Shown here in pieces: positions 41,035 through 48,507 of a stretch of DNA of 64,000 nt. Source of the DNA: Clostridiales bacterium (lineage in GTDB: Bacteria; Bacillota; Clostridia; Christensenellales; CAG-138); the NCBI GenBank assembly GCA_012517905.1, contig JAAYUE010000033.1, forward strand, positions 1-64,000, read 5' to 3'. A program made the translations under genes and the position numbers. Numbering within the stretch: position 1 is the first letter of the stretch; every line of letters starts with the position of its first letter. The notes beneath the pieces were generated by a model. It saw only the letters and a program-made list of their open reading frames with translations. It was not told the origin of the DNA and searched no databases.

Positions 41035-42015
41035 ATGATCAGCCGAACAAAATTTGAAATCGACGAAGCGTCCGTCCTGCGTCTCTTCGAGGCGGCGGGC
41101 ATTGCGGGCGTGACCCGTTCCGAGCCGTTGGGCGACGGCGAGTTCAACGCGGTGTTTCTCGCCGCTTCGCCGGAACGCAGCTATGTGCTCAAAATCGCTC
41201 CGCCGGACGGCGCGCCCGTGATGACATACGAACGGGACATGATGCGCAGCGAGGTCTTCTGGTACGACGTCATGCGAAAGCGGACGTCCATCCGCGTGCC
41301 GGAGGTATACGCCGCGGATTTTTCGCGCACGCGCCTGCCCGTGCCGTATTTCATCATGGAGCATCTGCGCGGAGAGCCGCTGAACAAAGCGCGGCTGAAC
41401 GAGGCGGAGCGCGCGGAAGCGGATGCGGCGCTTGCGAGGATGGCCGCCGAACTGCACGCCGTGAAAAGCGAACGCTTTGGCTACGAGCAATGCGGGCTGT
41501 ACGAAAACTGGTATGAGGCCGTTTCCGCGTTTGTGCGGCAGACGCTGGACGACTGCGCGCATAAGCGCCGCCGCTCGCGGCGCGGCGAGCGGTTGCTTCG
41601 GCTCATCGAGCGGCACCGCGACGCGCTTTCGGCGGCGGAGAGCTGCATGGTCAACTTCGATATCTGGCCCGCAAACATCATCGTTTCGCGGGAAACCGGC
41701 GCCGTCCGCCTCGCCTGGATCGATCCGGAACGCAGTTTCTGGGGCGATAAAATGCTTGATTTCGTGTGTTTTGCGTTCCACCGGCCGCTCGCGTCGAAGC
41801 GGGCCGTCCTCGCGGCATACAACGCCGCGGCGGAACAGGCGGTGGCGCCGACGCACGGGGAGGAAATCCGCTTCGCCGTCGGGCAGGCGTATCTTGCGCT
41901 CATCATGGAGACGGAGAAATACTATCGCTATTCGCCGCTGCGGTTTGGGTGGTGGCGAAACGTCCTCGCCGCGCGCATGCTCTACCGCGCCGCGTTTTCG
42001 GCGCTGGAAGCATGA
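41035..42015 (+). CDS. APH/choline-kinase-fold phosphotransferase
   Basis: A 326-residue protein. I start at ATG 41035 with GGGAG upstream; the track ORF from 39910 is mostly a shadow of tex. The N-lobe shows LGDGEFNAVFLA, YVLKIAPP (ATP lysine) and an EHLRGEPLN hinge. The catalytic loop VNFDIWPANIIV keeps Asp and Asn but has Asn-Phe in place of the usual His-Gly, and IDPE replaces the IDWE/IDFD metal motif. The fold is shared by aminoglycoside, homoserine, choline and fructosamine kinases. Neither neighbours nor motif give the substrate; antibiotic resistance should not be assumed. Confidence 0.8.
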   Translation: MISRTKFEIDEASVLRLFEAAGIAGVTRSEPLGDGEFNAVFLAASPERSYVLKIAPPDGAPVMTYERDMMRSEVFWYDVMRKRTSIRVPEVYAADFSRTRLPVPYFIMEHLRGEPLNKARLNEAERAEADAALARMAAELHAVKSERFGYEQCGLYENWYEAVSAFVRQTLDDCAHKRRRSRRGERLLRLIERHRDALSAAESCMVNFDIWPANIIVSRETGAVRLAWIDPERSFWGDKMLDFVCFAFHRPLASKRAVLAAYNAAAEQAVAPTHGEEIRFAVGQAYLALIMETEKYYRYSPLRFGWWRNVLAARMLYRAAFSALEA

Positions 42016-42036
42016 AAATCCGTCCGTGTCCCATCC

Positions 42037-42061
42037 GCCCCGCCTCCGCGGGGCTTTTTTT
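42037..42061 (+). terminator. Terminator of the APH-fold kinase gene
   Basis: GCCCCG (42037-42042), loop CCTCCG, CGGGGC (42049-42054), then seven T. The last T bases overlap the end of the convergent DUF1576 gene. Confidence 0.88.
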
Positions 42062-43433
42062 ACCGCGCAGGTTCCGATTCCCGCGGGCGGGCGCGCCGCT
42101 TCAGCGCCTCCATGAGCGGCACGAGAAACGCCGCCACGATGCCCGCCGAAAAGCCGGTGTTGTAGAGGTTCATGCCGCCGTGCAAAACGCCCGAGCAGAG
42201 CGCGACCGAGGAGTTGAGAAATCCGGCCGCGACGCCCCACGCCCAGCCGTAATGCCCCGCGATGGGCGCAAGGCATGTGCCGAACAGCGCCGCGAGCAGC
42301 ACGGAGGGATCGTTGATGTTCCAGACCTTCGTCAGGCTGCCGAGCACCACGCCAAAGAGGATCGGGATGATGTTTCTGGCGTGCTTCCCGCCCGCGCCGA
42401 AGCCCGCTATGGTCAGGATGCCGCCGATGGTCGGGCCGTTGAGCGGACCACGCACCAATAGGACGTATGCCGTGGCGATCAGACCGTTGAGCCCCATGTT
42501 GACCAGCGCCGCGCCGACGCCGCCGATTGCGGCGAAGTCCTCGCAGGACTGCCCCGTCTCGGCGAAGATCGCCCGCAGGGATTGGATCGTTCCGTGCGAG
42601 GAAGCAATTCCAAGAAGCATCAGAAACGCAAACAGCAGCGCCAGAAATCCCAGAAAGAGTGCGTCGTTTCCCGTGCTCCAGATGAGATTGAACCCCGTCT
42701 GATACCCGTAGGACTTGAGCAGCGATACGATCACGGTACCGAGGATGCCCGCCGTGAACCCGACGTTATAGAGGCTGAATCCCTTGTGCACATTTTTCAG
42801 GTGCGCAGCAAGCGGCGCGATAACAAGCCCCACGACGAGCCCGACAACCATGCCGAGCGGTATGCCGACCCGGCCCGGCAGATGCAGCACAAATGCGCAC
42901 TCCGTCACGACGGGCGCGAGGCTCGTTGCAAACAGCGCGGTGTGGATGTGCTCCCTGAACGGCTCGCGGTTTAGGCGCGCGTAGAGCCACGCGCCGAATA
43001 TGATCGGCCAGACGTTGAATATGTTTTTTCCGAAGAGGCCGAAGCTGCCCATCAGGAAAATCGCAATGGTAGAAAGCCCCCGAAACCGCGCGTGAAACAA
43101 CAGCAGCAGCCACACGGAGACAAGCATCAAAAGCCCCGCGTTGACAAACGCGGGGCCGACGCCGCCAAGCGCGACGTAATCCGTAATCAAAACACCGGAA
43201 GAGCGGACGATGCGCCAAAGCCCCGCGATCAGTTCGCCGAGCGTCGTCTGCGTCAGTCCAAAAGCGATCAGCAGCAGCGAAACGCACGCCATCGCGCCGT
43301 AAGCAAAGGCGTCGGCGTATCGTCCGGGAATGGTCATTACAGAATGTTGGGTGCGTCCGCCGCGGAATCCGGCGGGCGAGCGATCCGAGGTGTGGTCCGG
43401 AGCAGCTCGGCGAGGGCGTGTCAGCCTGGTCAT
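42060..43433 (-). CDS. DUF1576 family membrane protein with internal duplication
   Basis: A 457-residue polytopic protein with about twelve spans. I start at 43433 (MTRLTRPRR), where AGGAGGG lies 7 nt upstream. The sequence is two homologous halves: LGGVGPAFVNAGL and IGGVGAALVNMGL; FGLFGKNIFNVWPIIFG and FGAGGKHARNIIPILFG; LFATSLAPVV and LFGTCLAPIA; SLYNVGFTAGI and NLYNTGFSAGI. That inverted- or tandem-repeat design is typical of secondary transporters, but the family has no assigned function that I know. It is monocistronic and convergent with the kinase gene. Confidence 0.82.
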   Translation of the reverse strand: MTRLTRPRRAAPDHTSDRSPAGFRGGRTQHSVMTIPGRYADAFAYGAMACVSLLLIAFGLTQTTLGELIAGLWRIVRSSGVLITDYVALGGVGPAFVNAGLLMLVSVWLLLLFHARFRGLSTIAIFLMGSFGLFGKNIFNVWPIIFGAWLYARLNREPFREHIHTALFATSLAPVVTECAFVLHLPGRVGIPLGMVVGLVVGLVIAPLAAHLKNVHKGFSLYNVGFTAGILGTVIVSLLKSYGYQTGFNLIWSTGNDALFLGFLALLFAFLMLLGIASSHGTIQSLRAIFAETGQSCEDFAAIGGVGAALVNMGLNGLIATAYVLLVRGPLNGPTIGGILTIAGFGAGGKHARNIIPILFGVVLGSLTKVWNINDPSVLLAALFGTCLAPIAGHYGWAWGVAAGFLNSSVALCSGVLHGGMNLYNTGFSAGIVAAFLVPLMEALKRRARPRESEPAR

Positions 43434-43647
43434 GGTATCCCTCCTGTCGGTTCGACGGGATATCAGCACGGGTTGCATCAGTCAGATTCAGCGGCGGGAC
43501 CGCAGCCGGAAGGGCAGCGGTCCGCATGGAATTTTGTCGTTGAGTTTGACCCGCTCGTTCGTCATGGGTTGTTCCGATATGAAGTTGTCGGGGACCTCTG
43601 ATTTGATCATACCATGCCGCGCGGGCGGCGCGCCAGAGAAATATACA

Positions 43648-43683
43648 TAAAAAAACCGGAGGCCCGCCAACGGGTGCTCCGGT
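43648..43683 (-). terminator. Terminator of the rsgI-like gene
   Basis: Minus strand ACCGGAG ... CTCCGGT with an inner CCCG/CGGG pairing, followed by TTTTTTTAT. The intergenic stretch 43434-43647 otherwise shows only a weak minus-strand TATGAT (43606-43611). Confidence 0.85.
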
Positions 43684-43705
43684 GTGATCGGGCACTGTTC
43701 CATTC

Positions 43706-44608
43706 TTACGGCGCCTTGGGACCGCCGCCCTGCCCTTGCTGCGGCTGGGACCCGCTTTGTCCGCCGCCGTTTGCCGGCAAGCCGGCGCCGTTGCCGTCCG
43801 CGTCGTCGTTTTGCTTCGCGGGGTTCGTCTGTTCCTTTGGCTTTCCGTCATCGCCGTTGTTCGTTTTCTCTTTGTCGGACTTCCCCTTCGTCAGGGCGAT
43901 GATCTCGCGCACGGGTCGGTCGACCCAGTCTTCGGGATCAAACGCGGTTCCTTCGCCGGACGCCTCGCCAAGCCGCTCGATGAGATAGAGCTTGCCCGCG
44001 CTGGTGCCGAGCGCATGCGCGGCGTCCACGTCCCCGCGGGTCACGGACGCGGAATACACCGTCAGCCCGTTTTGCAGGCTTACCTGCGCGCTCAGCCGCT
44101 TCGTCAGTTGCTCGGCATGCTGCGCGCTGTAAGCCGCCGCGGAGAGCATCACGTCGTTTTCCGTCGCCTCCGCCAGATAGCCGCTCTCGCGCAGCGCCGA
44201 AATCGTCGCCTCCACCGCCTCGTCCACGGGACGGTAACGCAGCGATGGCAGATCCATCCGCGCCAGTATTTGCCCGCCGTCGTCGTTGACGGCGGTCACG
44301 TTCAGCACGCGGTCGTAGCAGTTGATCGCGTATTCGATCGATGGGTTCACGTCCAGACTCACCACGCCGGAGGGGGTCATGTAGCTCGTGAACCCGCCGA
44401 GCAGCAGCAGCAAAAACCCCGCCGCCATGGAGGCAAGCGCGGTGATCCGCGCCCGCCGGCGCGCAGGCGCCGCCGACTCCGGCAAGCGGATTTCCTGTCC
44501 GAGTTCGTAGCCGTTGTTTGGAACGCGCACAAACGCGCCGCCGCTCGTCAGCGCCGCGGCCGACGCACCGCGAATTTCCACGATGATTGCGCGGCTTCGC
44601 TCCTTCAT
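43706..44608 (-). CDS. RsgI-like membrane anti-sigma factor
   Basis: A 300-residue single-span protein. The N-terminal cytoplasmic part (AIIVEIRGASAAALTSGGAFVRVPNNGYELGQEI) is the RsgI_N sigma-binding domain. A membrane helix follows (about 55-75), then the conserved outer domain starting SLDVNPSIEYAINCYDRVLNVTAVNDDG. The last 70 residues are low-complexity, rich in Asn, Asp, Gln, Gly and Lys. In cellulolytic clostridia the C-terminus carries a polysaccharide-binding module that triggers release of SigI; here no such module is visible. The start overlaps the sigI stop by ATGA. It probably holds SigI inactive until an envelope signal arrives. Confidence 0.88.
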   Translation of the reverse strand: MKERSRAIIVEIRGASAAALTSGGAFVRVPNNGYELGQEIRLPESAAPARRRARITALASMAAGFLLLLLGGFTSYMTPSGVVSLDVNPSIEYAINCYDRVLNVTAVNDDGGQILARMDLPSLRYRPVDEAVEATISALRESGYLAEATENDVMLSAAAYSAQHAEQLTKRLSAQVSLQNGLTVYSASVTRGDVDAAHALGTSAGKLYLIERLGEASGEGTAFDPEDWVDRPVREIIALTKGKSDKEKTNNGDDGKPKEQTNPAKQNDDADGNGAGLPANGGGQSGSQPQQGQGGGPKAP

Positions 44609-45363
44609 TCTTCATTCCCCCGAACGCCGCGGATGTAGTTCTTCAGCACGGGGTAATCCCCCGAACGAATCACAACCGTTGCGATGATGTACTTTCTGTA
44701 TCGCTCCATCAGCTTTTTAGGCAGGCCGTCTTCCTCCGTCAGCCGCTTGATCGGCAGCTGGCGCGTGCGCCGGAGCTGGCGCAGGGTTTCCTCGCGCGCG
44801 AGAACCGCTTCCGCCGCCGCCATACAGGAGCAGCGGGCGCTTTCCCGGCCCGGCGAGCAGTCCGTCAGATCGAAAAAGCTGAATCCATATCGCTTCAACT
44901 CCACGTTGGCGGCGAGAATTTCGTCCCGAAGCGACCGGTCCGAAAGCCGGATGCTCTTCTGCGTCACCGCGGCGAGCACCGCGCTCTGCGCGTCGTCCTC
45001 CGCGCCGCCCTCGAATGCCTCCGGCGGGACGGAGAGTTCCTGCGCGCGCTTTGCCTCCGCGCGGTATGCGTCGATGAGGCTTCGTCGGATCAGCGTTTCG
45101 GCATACGGCAGGAATGCGCCTCTTCCCGGCCGGTAGGTGTCGATCGCGCGCGAAAAAGCGCACAAAGCAATCGACCATTCGTCGTCGCTCTTCGTCACAA
45201 AGCGATGCTTTGCGCGGGAAGCGATTCTGAGAATGTTCTTCTCCTGCCGGATGATGAGTTCTTCACGCGCCCGTTCGTCCTTCGCCGCGAGAAGGGCGAG
45301 CGCCGAGTCGTCGTGCCCCATGCCGTTTGGTCGGTTCGTCTCCTCTTTATCGTTTGTCCGCAT
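44605..45363 (-). CDS. sigI: RNA polymerase sigma factor SigI
   Basis: A 252-residue sigma-70-family protein of the SigI group. Region 2 has the SigI signature SDDEWSIALCAFSRAIDTYRPGRGAFLPYAETLIRRSLIDAYR. The C-terminal SigI-specific domain includes RYGFSFFDLTDCSP and ends with a helix-turn-helix LPKKLMERYRKYIIATVVIRSGDYPVLKNYI. It is followed by its anti-sigma factor with a 4-bp overlap. A secreted helical-repeat protein lies upstream on the same strand (60 nt). The start at 45363 has no strong SD. Confidence 0.88.
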   Translation of the reverse strand: MRTNDKEETNRPNGMGHDDSALALLAAKDERAREELIIRQEKNILRIASRAKHRFVTKSDDEWSIALCAFSRAIDTYRPGRGAFLPYAETLIRRSLIDAYRAEAKRAQELSVPPEAFEGGAEDDAQSAVLAAVTQKSIRLSDRSLRDEILAANVELKRYGFSFFDLTDCSPGRESARCSCMAAAEAVLAREETLRQLRRTRQLPIKRLTEEDGLPKKLMERYRKYIIATVVIRSGDYPVLKNYIRGVRGNEE

Positions 45364-45423
45364 GATCGGATTCCGGCTGCGGGGACATTTGCCCCCGCAA
45401 CCTATCGTATCACGAGCCCGCGA

Positions 45424-46572
45424 TCATTGAAAGAGCGAGCCGAGCCATTGCCAGAACGAGGCGAACAGCCCGCCGGCCGCTTCGGAGGCGCTGCCGTTCT
45501 CATCCGTGATGATGCGCATCTGGTATTCCTCGCCGCCCTGCTGCTGGTTTTGCGTCGGCACATCAAGACCGGCGTTTTCCAGCGCGTCCATCAGCGCCTT
45601 CTCTGCGGCCTTCGTCGCGTCGCTCAGAGCGCCGAGTTCCTCTTCGGTCAGCGCGGACGCATCCGCGCCCTGCTCGGCGGCAAACGCAGCCTGATAAGCT
45701 TCCATCAGCTGCGTCAACACGGCTTTGTTGGCGTCCGCATCGTCCAGCCCTGCGATCTGCGCGGCGATCGCCTCCATGTTCAGCACGGCGTTGCCATAAG
45801 CATAGCCGTTAACAAACTGTCCGCGGCCAACCCCACCGGTTACGCCGGCGGCTTTCGTCGCCTCGAGTAGCGCCTGCTCGGCGGCCTTCGTCGCGTCGCT
45901 CAGCGCCTTGAGTTCATCCTGCGTCAGGGAGCCGTCCGCATTCTGCTCGGCGGCCAGCGCGGCCTGGTATGCGCTCAGCAGTTCGGTGAGGCTCGCCTTT
46001 GCGTCCTCATCCGTCAGCGCGGCGATGGCCGCGGCAATCTCGTCCGTATCGAGCGCCGGTTTGTTGCTGTTGATGCGGCCGGTGCCGTCGTTAGCTTCCT
46101 CGGGTACGCCGTAAAGCGTGTCGGTCGAAATGCCGGCCGCCTCCAGCGCGGCGTCCAGCGCGGCTTTCGCCGTCGCCATGGCTTCTGCCAGATCGTTCAA
46201 CTCGTCGGTTTCTTTTGCCTCCACCGCCGCCTGCCGCGCATCGAACGCGGCTATATAGGCGTTCAGCAGCTCGGTGAGACTCGCCTTTGCGTCCTCGTCC
46301 GTCAGCGCGGCGATGGCTTCCTCGATCTTATCGACATTCAGGCCGGTCATCTCCGCGTTGCGGTTGCCATAGCGGTTGCCGGGCTTGGTGTCGGAGGTCG
46401 TCTTGTCGCTCTGGCCGGGACGTTCGCCCGGCGTGCCGTCGTTTTTGCCGTTGTCCGCAAGCGCGGTCGCGCTGAGCGCGAGCGTGAGGATGAGCGCGAT
46501 CACAATCGCAAGGGTTCTCCGGGCACGTCTGCGCAGTCCGCCCGCGCGCCGATGGGTTCGATGTTCCTTCAT
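45424..46572 (-). CDS. Secreted alanine-rich three-repeat helical protein
   Basis: A 382-residue exported protein. A basic signal peptide (RRRARRTLAIVIALILTLALSATALA, cut near residue 39) is followed by three repeats of about 72 residues (78-149, 174-244, 264-337). Each has I.AAIAALTDEDAKASLTELL.AYQAA, a short acidic loop, then ALSDATKAAE.AL.DA...AG, giving helical hairpins or three-helix bundles. The C-terminal GGLFASFWQWLGSLF could sit at a membrane. Repeats 1 and 2 share long near-identical DNA, so one duplication is recent. GTTAGGAGAT precedes the start. It may be a SigI-controlled wall or surface protein; no known family is recognised. Confidence 0.7.
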   Translation of the reverse strand: MKEHRTHRRAGGLRRRARRTLAIVIALILTLALSATALADNGKNDGTPGERPGQSDKTTSDTKPGNRYGNRNAEMTGLNVDKIEEAIAALTDEDAKASLTELLNAYIAAFDARQAAVEAKETDELNDLAEAMATAKAALDAALEAAGISTDTLYGVPEEANDGTGRINSNKPALDTDEIAAAIAALTDEDAKASLTELLSAYQAALAAEQNADGSLTQDELKALSDATKAAEQALLEATKAAGVTGGVGRGQFVNGYAYGNAVLNMEAIAAQIAGLDDADANKAVLTQLMEAYQAAFAAEQGADASALTEEELGALSDATKAAEKALMDALENAGLDVPTQNQQQGGEEYQMRIITDENGSASEAAGGLFASFWQWLGSLFQ

Positions 46573-46629
46573 GCTATGTAATCTCCTAACTTCATGATGG
46601 CGCCGGAAAGTTTCCGGACATTACTCTTC

Positions 46630-46658
46630 TACGAAACAGACGCCGGAAAAACGGGGGT
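46630..46658 (-). promoter_or_regulatory. Candidate SigI-type promoter
   Basis: Minus strand ACCCCC (46658-46653) and, 19 nt later, CGTA (46633-46630). C-rich -35 and CGWA -10 elements are the pattern reported for SigI-family promoters. It lies 58 nt before the secreted repeat-protein gene that precedes sigI, compatible with autoregulation. The spacing is not verified. Confidence 0.35.
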
Positions 46659-46700
46659 CGAATCCGAAATAACGGGATTCTTCATTTTATTTTCACATTT

Positions 46701-46726
46701 GATCTTCGCATTCGATCTTCGCATTC
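46701..46726. repeat. Two tandem copies of a 13-bp unit
   Basis: GATCTTCGCATTC occurs twice in direct succession (46701-46713, 46714-46726), upstream of the candidate SigI promoter. The role is unknown. The remainder of 46573-46770 shows no gene. Confidence 0.8.
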
Positions 46727-46771
46727 CGAAAAACGATCCGGTGCTAAAAAGAAGTTTCCCTTTTTATGTAC

Positions 46772-46803
46772 AAAAAAACTCCGGCTGATGAAAGCCGGAG
46801 TTT
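46772..46803 (-). terminator. Terminator of the sugar-kinase gene
   Basis: Minus strand AAACTCCGGCT, loop TTCATC, AGCCGGAGTTT followed by TTTTG. It starts 23 nt after the stop of the FGGY kinase. Confidence 0.9.
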
Positions 46804-46825
46804 GATCTGTGATCGTCCTGAATCT

Positions 46826-48418
46826 TCAGATGCTCTCCACCGCCGCTTTTTCGGCGGCAAGGCCGCTCAAGTAAGCCTTGAGAAACACGCTGAATCCCGC
46901 CATGCCCGCCTCGTCCGGCGAAACGGTCGAAATATCCGCGCCCGCGAATACGCGCTGCTCAAGATACGCATCCAGGCTTTCGCCCTCGCGCTTCCAGATT
47001 CGATACGCCGCGAGGATGGCCATGCCGTGCGGCCCGCCCTCGCCCGCCGTCGCCATCACGGAGACGGGGATGCCCATCGCGTCCGCCATGTATTTCTGCC
47101 CGACATATTCGGTTTTAAAGAGGCCGCCGTGCCCCATGAGCCGGTCGAGCTTCGCCCCTTCCCGATAGAGGATCTCCATGCCGACGCGCAGGGACGCAAG
47201 CGTGGAATAGAGGCTTGCGCGGAGGAAATTCGCCAGCGTAAACTGCGCCTCCGGCCGGCGCACCACCATCGGCCGCCCTTCTGAAAGGCCCGTGACCGGC
47301 TCGCCGGAGAGGTAGTTGTAGGTGAGCACGCCCGCGCAGTCCGCCGCGCCCTCGAGGCTTTTTTGATAGAGCTTGTCATAGAGCTCCGGCGTGGCGGGAT
47401 TCGCCCCGAAGAGCGCCGCCGTTTCTTTCAGCACCCGGACCCACGCGTCCCAGTCCGAGGTGCAGTTGTTGCAGTGCGCCATCGCCACGGGGCGGCCGGC
47501 AGGCGTCGTCACCATGTCAATCTCGGGATACATACGGCTCAGCGGCCGCTCCAGCACCAGCATGGCGAAGATGGACGTGCCCGCCGAGACGTTTCCCGTG
47601 CGCACGGCGACGGAGTCGGTCGCGATCATTCCCGTGCCCGCGTCGCCTTCCGGCGGCGCCATGGGGATGCCGTCTTTGAGGCTTCCACTCGGGTCGAGGA
47701 GTATGGCGCCCTCCCGCGTCAGCCGCCCAGCAGGCTGCCCGGCGACAAGGACTTTCGGCAAAATATCCCTGAGCGTCCAGCCAAACCCGTACGGTTTTGC
47801 CAGCCTGTCAAACGCCGAGAGCATCGTCTCGTCGTAGTCGTTCGTCTCCGAATCGATGGGAAACATACCGCTTGCCTCGCCAACGCCGAGGACGCGCTCG
47901 CCCGTGAGCCTCCAATGGACGTATCCCGCCAGTGTGGTGAGAAAACCGACGTCTGTAACATGCGCCTCTGTATCGAGCATCGCCTGATACAGATGCGAAA
48001 CGCTCCAGCGAATCGGGATATTGAAGTTCAGCTTTTCGCTGAGCGCCTTTGCCGCGCGCTCCGCGTTGGTGTTTCGCCAGGTGCGAAACGCCGCAAGCTG
48101 CTTTCCCGCAGCGTCAAACGGCAGATAGCCGTGCATCATGCCCGAAATGCCGATTGCGCCGACGCTCGCCAGGCTCTCTCCGTATTTTGACAAAACGTCC
48201 TCTTTCAGCGCGCGGTAGCTCGCCTGAAGCCCGCGCTCCGCCTCCGAAAGATCGTATGTCCAGTAGCCGTTTTTCAGTTGGTTTTCCCAGGCAAAGCTGC
48301 CGGAAGCGATGGGATGATGCGCTTCGTCGATGAGCACGGCCTTGATGCGCGTGGAGCCAAGCTCGATGCCGAGCGCGGTTCTCCCCTCCCGAATGGCAGT
48401 GGCGGCGGGTTCGATCAT
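46826..48418 (-). CDS. FGGY-family carbohydrate kinase (substrate unassigned)
   Basis: A 530-residue sugar kinase with the two actin-like halves of the FGGY family: LGIELGSTRIKAVLID at the phosphate-binding start, GISGMMHGYLPFD, GDAGTGMIA and the C-terminal MGHGGLFKTEYVGQKYMADAMG with ATAGEGGPHGMAILAAY. It is closer to ribulokinase/xylulokinase-like members than to the rhamnulokinase-type kinase also present in this locus. It has its own promoter (TATAAT 48462-48457) with GAAACG repeats. GGAGGA lies 8 nt before the ATG. Two different FGGY kinases in one locus suggest two ketose intermediates. Confidence 0.82.
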   Translation of the reverse strand: MIEPAATAIREGRTALGIELGSTRIKAVLIDEAHHPIASGSFAWENQLKNGYWTYDLSEAERGLQASYRALKEDVLSKYGESLASVGAIGISGMMHGYLPFDAAGKQLAAFRTWRNTNAERAAKALSEKLNFNIPIRWSVSHLYQAMLDTEAHVTDVGFLTTLAGYVHWRLTGERVLGVGEASGMFPIDSETNDYDETMLSAFDRLAKPYGFGWTLRDILPKVLVAGQPAGRLTREGAILLDPSGSLKDGIPMAPPEGDAGTGMIATDSVAVRTGNVSAGTSIFAMLVLERPLSRMYPEIDMVTTPAGRPVAMAHCNNCTSDWDAWVRVLKETAALFGANPATPELYDKLYQKSLEGAADCAGVLTYNYLSGEPVTGLSEGRPMVVRRPEAQFTLANFLRASLYSTLASLRVGMEILYREGAKLDRLMGHGGLFKTEYVGQKYMADAMGIPVSVMATAGEGGPHGMAILAAYRIWKREGESLDAYLEQRVFAGADISTVSPDEAGMAGFSVFLKAYLSGLAAEKAAVESI

Positions 48419-48439
48419 GGATGCGTCCTCCGTAATCTT

Positions 48440-48462
48440 GTTTCGTTATCGTTTCAATTATA
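48440..48462 (-). promoter_or_regulatory. -10 box and GAAACG operator of the FGGY kinase gene
   Basis: Minus strand TATAAT (48462-48457) is followed directly by GAAACGATAACGAAAC, two GAAAC half-sites. A further CGGAAACGTTCAG lies upstream at 48491-48503, and a CCGGCGG/CCGCCGG stem (48469-48493) may terminate the preceding operon. The -35 is poor. Confidence 0.5.
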
Positions 48463-48507
48463 ACAGATCCGGCGGACAACACCTGCCCGCCGGAAACGTT
48501 CAGTCCC

